DNA from: an uncultured Sphingobacteriia bacterium
GTDB lineage: Bacteria > Bacteroidota > Bacteroidia > Chitinophagales > Chitinophagaceae
Direction of reading: 5' to 3'
Length of the DNA stretch: 12,178 nucleotides
Assembly (NCBI GenBank): GCA_945957225.1
Contig: CAMFKK010000035.1
Span: 1 to 12,178, forward strand
A program made the translations under genes and the position numbers. Below the pieces are notes generated by a model. It worked only from the letters and a program-made list of their open reading frames with translations, was not told where the DNA came from and did not search any database. How positions within the stretch are numbered: position 1 is the first letter of the stretch; the number at the start of each line of letters is the position of its first letter. Shown here one piece after another: positions 6,696-12,178 of the stretch.

Positions 6696-7610
6696 ATGAT
6701 TAAGATTCCTCCTTATCTGAAAAAAGGCGATACCATTGCCCTTGTCTGCCCTGCCGGATTTTTAAGCCTTGAAAAAGCCCAAACCTGTATGGATACACTA
6801 GTATCATGGGGGTTTCAAGTAAAAGTGGGGAAGACCCTAGGAGGGGTGCAGCAAAACTATTTTTCTGGCTCGGACGCGGAGCGATTGGCAGACTTGCAAG
6901 CCATGATGGATGACCCACAAGTACATGCTATTCTTTGTGGCCGGGGTGGATATGGCATGAGCAGGATTATAGACAGATTAGACTTTAAACAATTTAAAAA
7001 GCATCCCAAGTGGATCATTGGTTTTTCCGATATCACCGTCTTGCACGCGCATTTAAATAGCGTGGTTAAAACCGCTTCTATACATGCACCCATGGCAGGA
7101 GCATTTAATGATGGAGGAGCTGACAATGAATGGGTGCAGTCTTTGCGTAAAGTCATCAAAGGACAATTAACCAATTATAGTTGTGCAGCACATACATTGA
7201 ATAAAACGGGTAAAGCCCAAGGCCAATTAATAGGAGGAAATCTCTCTTTGTTGGTGCACTTGATTGGAACTGCGTCTGCCATTAAAACCAAGGATAAAAT
7301 TTTATTTATCGAAGATATTGGAGAACATGTGTACCAAGTTGACCGTATGTTTTTGCAACTAAAAAGAGCTGGGCTCTTAGAAGGATTGGCCGGTTTAATC
7401 ATTGGCGGTTTCACAGATATGGAAGATACTACCGTGCCCTTTGGAAAAAATGTACAAGCTGCTATGGCAGAACATTTGGCTGAATATGATTATCCTGTTT
7501 GTTTTGATTTTCCAGTGAGTCATGCCAAAGAAAACTATGCGCTTAAAATTGGAATATTGCATGAATTGACTGTGTCCAAAACAAAGACAAGCCTCAAAGA
7601 AATTAGCTAA
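6696..7610 (+). CDS. LD-carboxypeptidase, peptidase family S66
   Basis: S66 LD-carboxypeptidases cut the bond between meso-diaminopimelate and the terminal D-alanine of murein tetrapeptides, a cytoplasmic step in cell-wall recycling. The 304 residues show the expected serine-peptidase layout: nucleophile Ser111 in IIGFSDIT, Glu206 in FIEDIGE and His276 in FPVSHAKEN. The conserved GRGGYG turn (82-87) precedes the nucleophile. There is no signal peptide, consistent with a cytoplasmic enzyme. The ATG at 6696 is chosen over an in-frame TTG six codons upstream because family members begin close to the IPPYLKKGDTIALV segment. The related MccF immunity proteins share this fold, but nothing nearby suggests microcin. 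The 3' end overlaps the converging dipeptidase gene by 8 bases. Free D-alanine links it to the D-amino-acid operon opposite. Confidence 0.9.
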   Translation: MIKIPPYLKKGDTIALVCPAGFLSLEKAQTCMDTLVSWGFQVKVGKTLGGVQQNYFSGSDAERLADLQAMMDDPQVHAILCGRGGYGMSRIIDRLDFKQFKKHPKWIIGFSDITVLHAHLNSVVKTASIHAPMAGAFNDGGADNEWVQSLRKVIKGQLTNYSCAAHTLNKTGKAQGQLIGGNLSLLVHLIGTASAIKTKDKILFIEDIGEHVYQVDRMFLQLKRAGLLEGLAGLIIGGFTDMEDTTVPFGKNVQAAMAEHLAEYDYPVCFDFPVSHAKENYALKIGILHELTVSKTKTSLKEIS

Positions 7611-8679
7611 GCGGTAAAGATTTTCTTAAACATCTTAGCCAGTTGCCGTGGAAAATATTTTCCAAATCTGTTTGGGAATAACCACGCTTTAGCAAGATGT
7701 TTTCTATTTGTTGCATGTCTGCAATTGTGTCAAGATCATAAGGGCATTGTTCCTTGCCATAAGCCCCATCCAAATCAGTGCCAATGCCTACGTGCTGGGT
7801 GTTTCCAGCCAACTGACAAATATGATCTAGGTGATCAATCATTTTTTCAAGATTGCAATCCATAGACTCAGGTGTAGAGACACCGCGCTGCCAATTTGGT
7901 ACCATCATCCATGCATCAAGTGCCCCACCAATCACGGCATCTTTTTGAATCAGGGTCTTGATCATCTCATCACTGAATTGTCGGTTATGATTGACTAGTG
8001 CCCTACAATTATTATGCGATGCCCAAATGGTTCCATCATAGATGTCCATGGCGTCCCAGAAAGCATCATCACATAAATGCGTGGCGTCTAAAATCATATT
8101 GAGTCCACGCATTTCTTTGAGTAATTGTCTACCCATTTCATTTAAATGACCTGTTGCATCTGTGCCATTGGCATACCTGCCTGGTCCATAATGACCAGGC
8201 CCAATAGCCCTTAAACCATAACCATAAGCTATATGCAAATGATCCAATGTAATGAGAGAATCGGCGCCTTCTAAACTGAGTACAAATCCAATGGCTTTAT
8301 TGGTATGATTGGTATCTTGATTCCAATAAGACAGGTGTTCTTCTAATGTTTGCTGATCCTTGATCTGACGCATTTCACCAGCAGCTTCCATAGCCCTGTA
8401 CCATGCCAATTGTCCCTGTGTTTGTGCCCATGCCTGTTCTGGTGAATGCCATCCCTTTAGGGTAGAACCTGGCCGCACATATCTAGCAATTTGGGTAGCT
8501 ACTACCAAACCAATATTGCCCTCGCGTAATGCGGGAAGCGATACGGTTCCCTTGGCCCTATCTGGTTTATCTGTCATGCCTATTTCTGAGTCACGAATCT
8601 GATGAACAGACAATTGCAAGTTCCTATTCCATTCCATGGCATTCATGGCCAGATCCAGATGGGCGTCTATTAACAACAT
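7603..8679 (-). CDS. Membrane dipeptidase family (M19) dipeptidase
   Basis: M19 zinc dipeptidases (renal dipeptidase family) hydrolyse dipeptides and are notable for accepting a D-amino acid at the C-terminal position. The 358 residues contain the binuclear zinc ligands in order: His7 and Asp9 (DAHLDLA), Glu137 (SLEGAD), His201 (DATHL) and His222 (ASHNNCRAL). The GIGTDLDG motif is at 298-305, near the C-terminus. The protein starts directly at the first zinc motif and has no signal peptide, so it should work in the cytoplasm, unlike the exported or anchored members. Its ATG shares one base with the stop of the preceding gene (TAATG at 8677-8681), a sign of translational coupling. It is the last gene of the four-gene operon, and its 3' end overlaps the LD-carboxypeptidase gene tail to tail. 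Substrate is inferred. Confidence 0.92.
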   Translation of the reverse strand: MLLIDAHLDLAMNAMEWNRNLQLSVHQIRDSEIGMTDKPDRAKGTVSLPALREGNIGLVVATQIARYVRPGSTLKGWHSPEQAWAQTQGQLAWYRAMEAAGEMRQIKDQQTLEEHLSYWNQDTNHTNKAIGFVLSLEGADSLITLDHLHIAYGYGLRAIGPGHYGPGRYANGTDATGHLNEMGRQLLKEMRGLNMILDATHLCDDAFWDAMDIYDGTIWASHNNCRALVNHNRQFSDEMIKTLIQKDAVIGGALDAWMMVPNWQRGVSTPESMDCNLEKMIDHLDHICQLAGNTQHVGIGTDLDGAYGKEQCPYDLDTIADMQQIENILLKRGYSQTDLENIFHGNWLRCLRKSLPLS

Positions 8680-9779
8680 TAAATATTGATTTTTCTATTT
8701 CTAGCAATCACCTGCCATTGCTGAACATTTTCATGGTCTTGAATCACTTGCGCTTCTGCATACAATGCCACGGTGGGGCAAATATGCACTGGTACGCCAT
8801 ACCATAATTCTCCAACTTGGTATTGACTACTATCCGCTACTTGTACCACCATATGTTCTTCACTTTGTGAAACGGGAACAGCTTCTGGTGCATTTAAAAA
8901 ATGCACGCGTGGCAATGGGTTTTCTGCAGCTATGGCTTTGTGTCCTAGATCCAGGCAGAGCCGATTGTCTTCCATGATAGAGATAATGCTGGTTGCCACC
9001 AAAGCCGCGTATTCAAAGGGTTCATCGGGTACAATATGTTTGTAACCCCAGTCCCAAAACACAAATGTTCCTGGGCTGAATTCTACGCCCTTTCTATGGG
9101 TATGGGTGGGAAAACTTGGAGAACCACCGGCCACCATTTTCATGGTCTTGCCAGTAACAGTATGCATCTCAGCTGCTAATGCAGAAGCTCTTTCAAAAGC
9201 TTGATTGCTGCGTTGTTTTCTAATGTCTAGATCTGTATCACGCAGATGTCCATCATAAATATGAAGCCCTACCAATTGGATTCCGGGTAATGCCTTGCAA
9301 GCATTAAAGAGGTCCAATCCTTTTTCAGGAATAATACCTGATCTATTCATACCCACATTCAAATCCATGTAAAGGTCAATAGATTTTCCTGCGGCAGTTA
9401 ATGTTTCAGAAAGTAAAGTGGCGGTAGCAAAATTATCTACCAGGGTTGCAAAATGGGTATGCGGATATTTTTCCATCAAAGCCAATAAACGCGCGGCTTT
9501 TGGCCCAGTTAATTGGTGCGCAATTAAAACATCGGGTGCGTCAATCATGCCTAACATTTCTGCTTCAGCAATGGTGGCGCATTTGAATTTCTGAATGCCT
9601 TGTTCCAGCAACATCAGACTTACTTCTTTGATTTTATGCGTCTTTACATGGGGTCTTAGATGCTCAGCATGACCTGCCATGATAATGGCCTGTCTAATAT
9701 TTTCTTTTACCCTATCTGGATACACCAATAATGCCGGTGTGTCCAATTTTTCAGGACTATTTACTTCATACCAATGCAT
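8679..9779 (-). CDS. PLP-dependent D-threonine aldolase / D-serine dehydratase family enzyme
   Basis: This is a fold-type III (alanine-racemase-like) PLP enzyme that acts on D-hydroxy amino acids. It either splits D-threonine to glycine and acetaldehyde or dehydrates D-serine to pyruvate and ammonia. The 366 residues show LRPHVKTHK (41-49), where Lys46 is the likely PLP lysine, GLHIYDGH (171-178), a GGSPS phosphate-type loop (218-222), and the C-terminal metal site His332-Ile-Cys334. An H-x-C pair binds zinc in the eukaryotic-type D-serine dehydratases (chicken DSD, yeast Dsd1), whereas the characterised Alcaligenes D-threonine aldolase uses H-x-D, so a dehydratase is favoured. RidA 17 bases upstream supports this, because it clears the 2-aminoacrylate made by such dehydratases. 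Many databases would label it 'D-TA family'. It is translationally coupled to the dipeptidase downstream. Confidence 0.88.
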   Translation of the reverse strand: MHWYEVNSPEKLDTPALLVYPDRVKENIRQAIIMAGHAEHLRPHVKTHKIKEVSLMLLEQGIQKFKCATIAEAEMLGMIDAPDVLIAHQLTGPKAARLLALMEKYPHTHFATLVDNFATATLLSETLTAAGKSIDLYMDLNVGMNRSGIIPEKGLDLFNACKALPGIQLVGLHIYDGHLRDTDLDIRKQRSNQAFERASALAAEMHTVTGKTMKMVAGGSPSFPTHTHRKGVEFSPGTFVFWDWGYKHIVPDEPFEYAALVATSIISIMEDNRLCLDLGHKAIAAENPLPRVHFLNAPEAVPVSQSEEHMVVQVADSSQYQVGELWYGVPVHICPTVALYAEAQVIQDHENVQQWQVIARNRKINI

Positions 9780-9796
9780 CTACTACTATTTTTTGA

Positions 9797-10267
9797 TCAA
9801 TCAATTTCTTCTAATTCAAAAAGGGCTTCAATTTCAACGGGAATATTGTCTGGTAAGGAACCCATACCTACGGCACTTCTTACACCAATCCCGTTCTCTG
9901 TTCCCCATACTTTGGCAAATAGTTCCGAGCAGCCATTGATAATGCCTGGATGTTTTTCAAAATCTGCTGTGCAGTTGACCATGCCCAAAACTTTGATCAC
10001 GCGTTTGATCCTGTTGAGCGAACCCAAATTAGCTTTAAGGGTAGCCAAGATGGCCAGTCCCACTTGTTGGGCTGCTGCTTTGCCTTCTTCTGGCGTAAGG
10101 GTTTCACCAATACGGCCAATGATCAAGCTACCATCGTTTTTTACGGTACCATGACCGGAAACATAACAATGTCTTCCGTCTACTAACAAGGGTTTATAAA
10201 CTCCCAGTGGTTTTGGTGCTGGTGGTAGGGTCAAGCCCAGTGCTGCAAAATTTTCTTCAGCTGTCAT
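9797..10267 (-). CDS. RidA-family (YjgF/YER057c/UK114) reactive imine deaminase
   Basis: RidA-type proteins are small trimeric cytoplasmic enzymes. They hydrolyse reactive enamines and imines such as 2-aminoacrylate, released by PLP serine/threonine dehydratases, before these damage other PLP enzymes. The protein has 156 residues, longer than the roughly 130 of canonical RidA. The extra part is an N-terminal extension typical of a YjgF subfamily with KVLGMVNCTADFEKHP and GCSELF motifs (92-116). Arg130 in VRSAVGMGSLP matches the substrate-carboxylate-binding arginine (Arg105 of E. coli RidA), so deaminase activity is plausible; VEIEA (144-148) is the usual end of the core. It lies 9 bases after the permease stop and 17 bases before the PLP enzyme, inside one operon. 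Older databases call the family 'endoribonuclease L-PSP'. Confidence 0.93.
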   Translation of the reverse strand: MTAEENFAALGLTLPPAPKPLGVYKPLLVDGRHCYVSGHGTVKNDGSLIIGRIGETLTPEEGKAAAQQVGLAILATLKANLGSLNRIKRVIKVLGMVNCTADFEKHPGIINGCSELFAKVWGTENGIGVRSAVGMGSLPDNIPVEIEALFELEEID

Positions 10268-10276
10268 AACGCTATA

Positions 10277-11590
10277 TTAGATAAAATAATTGAGGATAAA
10301 AACGCCTATCAATCCGGCTACAGAAACAATGGTTTCCATGATGCTCCAAGTGCGGATGGTGTCTTTTACAGAGAGATTAAAATATTCTTTGAACATCCAG
10401 AACCCTGGGTCATTTACGTGTGAGAACATCAAAGAGCCTGCGCCGGTTGCCAAAACCATTAAGGATGGATTCACACCTGTGGTTGCTATTAGCGGTGCTA
10501 CAATACCTGCTGTTGTTAAACCCGCTACAGTAGCGGATCCTACGCTTACGCGAATAATAGCACTAATGCCCCAAGCCAATAACAGTGGATGAATAGATAG
10601 CCCCACCAAGGGTTGAACCAAATCTTGGCTAATACCCGCATCCATCAAGACTTGTTTGAGGGCACCTGCGCCACCAATGATGAGTAAGATACTAGAAATG
10701 TCCTTGACGGCATCGCCCATGGGGGCCATCATGCTAGCAATAGTTTTACCCTGTTTAATGCCTAGTGTATATAAAGCAATGAGCAGGCTAATCAACATGG
10801 CAATACTGGGATCTCCAATGGTATGCACCATACTGGTAAAGCCATTTTTTTCTGGCATCCAAATTTTGACAAGGGTATCCAAACCAATAAGCAGCACGGG
10901 TAAAAAAGCCGCCATGAGTGAAGCAAATAAACCCGGTAATTGATCATCTGGAATTTCCTTGTTGGAGAAAATAGCCAATGGAGCATTGGTATATTTTTTT
11001 AGCGTCACAGAAAAAATAGGTCCAGCAATAATAATGGCAGGAATGGCAATTAAAACGCCATAGAATAAGGTAGTGCCAAGGTCTGCATGAAATTGTTCGG
11101 ACAATGCCACAGGCGATGGATGTGGTGGTAAATAGCCATGTGTTACAGAGAGGGCTGCTAGTGTGGGTAGTCCCAAATAAACAGCAGGTAATTTGTATTT
11201 GGCTGCAATGCCAATTACCAATGGAACTAATAATACAAAGCCTACGCCATAGAATAAAGGAATCCCAACTATAAATGCAGTAAGCACTAGTGCCCATTGA
11301 ATATATTGGGTGCCAAATGCTTTGATTAAAGCCTGAGCAATTTTGTTGGCTGCCCCACTATCGGCTACCAATTTTCCCAACATGGCTCCCAAAATCAGGA
11401 TCACCAATAAAGAACCCATGATATCTCCAATCCCTTTTTGAATTGCAGCTATGAGTTTTCCTGCTTCCATTGATTTACTTAATCCAGTGAAGATGCAAAC
11501 AATTAAAAATGCCAAAAAGGGATGTAGTTTGATTACCGTAATCAGCAGGATTAATGCAGCAACAGCAAAGACCAAGAGGAGAATAGACAT
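10277..11590 (-). CDS. GntP-family permease (gluconate:H+ symporter / DsdX-like)
   Basis: This is an inner-membrane secondary transporter of the GntP family, whose members carry gluconate, idonate, fructuronate or D-serine (DsdX) with protons. It has 437 residues, close to the roughly 440 usual for the family, nearly all hydrophobic, with about 12 membrane segments by eye. Family hallmarks are HGYLPPHPSP (151-160), GGAGALKQVL (306-315), GSATVAG (351-357) and HVNDPGFW (391-398). The frame is open about 30 codons upstream but has no ATG, GTG or TTG there, so the ATG at 11590 is the start. It is the first gene of the operon with RidA, the PLP enzyme and the dipeptidase. Those neighbours favour a D-amino-acid such as D-serine over gluconate, since no gluconokinase gene is present. 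Specificity cannot be read from sequence alone. Confidence 0.93.
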   Translation of the reverse strand: MSILLLVFAVAALILLITVIKLHPFLAFLIVCIFTGLSKSMEAGKLIAAIQKGIGDIMGSLLVILILGAMLGKLVADSGAANKIAQALIKAFGTQYIQWALVLTAFIVGIPLFYGVGFVLLVPLVIGIAAKYKLPAVYLGLPTLAALSVTHGYLPPHPSPVALSEQFHADLGTTLFYGVLIAIPAIIIAGPIFSVTLKKYTNAPLAIFSNKEIPDDQLPGLFASLMAAFLPVLLIGLDTLVKIWMPEKNGFTSMVHTIGDPSIAMLISLLIALYTLGIKQGKTIASMMAPMGDAVKDISSILLIIGGAGALKQVLMDAGISQDLVQPLVGLSIHPLLLAWGISAIIRVSVGSATVAGLTTAGIVAPLIATTGVNPSLMVLATGAGSLMFSHVNDPGFWMFKEYFNLSVKDTIRTWSIMETIVSVAGLIGVFILNYFI

Positions 11591-11605
11591 GGCAGCAGCT
11601 TTGTC

Positions 11606-11635
11606 TAAAGTTAAACTAATTTGGGAGCTGACAAA
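11606..11635 (-). promoter_or_regulatory. Candidate promoter of the permease-RidA-PLP-dipeptidase operon
   Basis: On the minus strand TTTG (plus-strand 11632-11635) is followed after 18 bases by TAACTTTA (11606-11613), which matches the Bacteroidetes TAnnTTTG box at seven of eight positions. A start of transcription near 11600 would leave a leader of about 10 bases before the permease ATG. The 94-base gap (11591-11684) between the upstream hydrolase and the permease holds no convincing terminator, so read-through from the hydrolase is also possible. Confidence 0.3.
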
Positions 11636-11684
11636 ATCTTGATACAGCTTCTTGAATGATTTTTCTGCTGCTATATGCTAGGGT

Positions 11685-12178
11685 TTAGGGTCTTTGTAGA
11701 AGGCTATCCAAAGTCTGTTTCATTGTTGGAAAATCATTCAGGTTATGGTGTGTGCCTTTCTCCAATACCACAAATAGATCAGTAGGTTTTAAAACGGATT
11801 TTAATTTTGCGGCATTGCTCAATGGTATCAAAGCATCGTCTGTTCCGTGAAAAATACAGATTGGGGCTGAAACGTTTGGCAGGTATTGATCAGTGCGAAA
11901 TTTGTATTGTAAAATATTTTCAACCGGATAGATAAAGGCATAGTGTCTTACCAATGAAACCATGCTATTATAAGGCGTTTCTAGTATCAATTGTTTGCAA
12001 TCTCTGATACTAGCTAATTGGGCTGCAATACCTGTTCCCATTGATTTTCCATAAAGTATAATTTGTGCTGGCTCATAGCGCACCCTGGCCAATTTATACA
12101 ATTGTAATGCCATTTCTTGCAAATTGGCCTCAGATAATTCTCCAGTTGATTTGCCAAATTTGGGATAGTCAATCATCC
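11685..12178 (-). CDS. Alpha/beta hydrolase (BEM46/ABHD13-like), C-terminal part
   Basis: The gene runs off the right edge; 163 residues after a partial codon are visible. The Met near the edge is internal, because it lies in the strand before DYPKFGKSTG, which is mid-protein in this family. In this partial numbering, nucleophile Ser45 sits in the elbow YGKSMGTG (42-49). The acid is probably Asp114 in FHGTDDALIP, and the base His144 in KGTHHNLND. The ILETPYNSM segment (64-72) is typical of BEM46/ABHD13-like serine hydrolases. The missing N-terminal part would carry the oxyanion segment and any signal or membrane anchor, so location is unknown. Substrate cannot be told. It is on the same strand as the operon that begins 94 bases downstream, and could be cotranscribed or separate. 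Confidence 0.85.
   Translation of the reverse strand, partial: MIDYPKFGKSTGELSEANLQEMALQLYKLARVRYEPAQIILYGKSMGTGIAAQLASIRDCKQLILETPYNSMVSLVRHYAFIYPVENILQYKFRTDQYLPNVSAPICIFHGTDDALIPLSNAAKLKSVLKPTDLFVVLEKGTHHNLNDFPTMKQTLDSLLQRP

Noticed and set aside
6696..7610. A microcin-C immunity protein (MccF), which shares the S66 fold.
   Set aside because: No microcin or adenylation genes are nearby, and the context is wall-peptide and D-amino-acid metabolism. LD-carboxypeptidase is the simpler call.
1957..11590. A joint gluconate pathway made of the gluconate-dehydrogenase-like operon and the GntP (gluconate) permease.
   Set aside because: The link rests on family names only. The genes are over 6 kb apart on opposite strands with metG between, and no gluconokinase or dehydratase is present. 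The permease's direct neighbours point to D-amino acids.

Overview
The window looks like chromosomal DNA of a Bacteroidota bacterium, most likely near Chitinophagaceae. This is inferred from protein style and from regulation: starts lack clear Shine-Dalgarno sequences, there is a TTG-N20-TAGTTTTG promoter of the Bacteroidetes type ahead of metG, and GC content is moderate by eye. No phage, transposase, CRISPR, tRNA or rRNA was recognised. Genes are densely packed and most belong to well-known families.

Layout. (1) 1-1632, plus strand: the 3' part of an adenosylcobalamin-dependent ribonucleotide reductase (nrdJ). (2) 1633-1956: the only long non-coding stretch. It holds a tandem heptamer array (AGTGAAG units), a chain of hairpins ending in an intrinsic terminator, and an inverted, partly duplicated copy of the array. 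(3) 1957-4383, plus: a two-gene operon for a gluconate-2-dehydrogenase-like oxidoreductase, consisting of a GMC flavoprotein with a four-cysteine cluster and a Tat/lipoprotein-type small subunit. A symmetrical terminator at 4403-4433 follows. (4) 4453-6591, minus: metG. (5) 6696-7610, plus: an S66 LD-carboxypeptidase, divergent from metG. (6) 7603-11590, minus: a compact four-gene operon in the order GntP-family permease, RidA-family deaminase, fold-III PLP enzyme of the D-threonine aldolase/D-serine dehydratase family, M19 dipeptidase. (7) 11685-12178, minus: the 3' part of an alpha/beta hydrolase.

The most coherent story is the operon at 7603-11590. GntP-family permeases include the D-serine carrier DsdX. 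The PLP enzyme carries an H-x-C pair like that of the zinc-dependent D-serine dehydratases. RidA removes the 2-aminoacrylate such dehydratases release. M19 dipeptidases accept dipeptides with a C-terminal D-residue. Together they read as a D-amino-acid (D-serine-like) uptake and breakdown module, facing an LD-carboxypeptidase that would free D-alanine from wall peptides. The substrate is inference; the families and gene order are visible in the sequence.

Other points of interest are the cysteine cluster and export arrangement of the GMC dehydrogenase, and the heptamer repeat structure between nrdJ and that operon. I found nothing that clearly amounts to an entirely new system.
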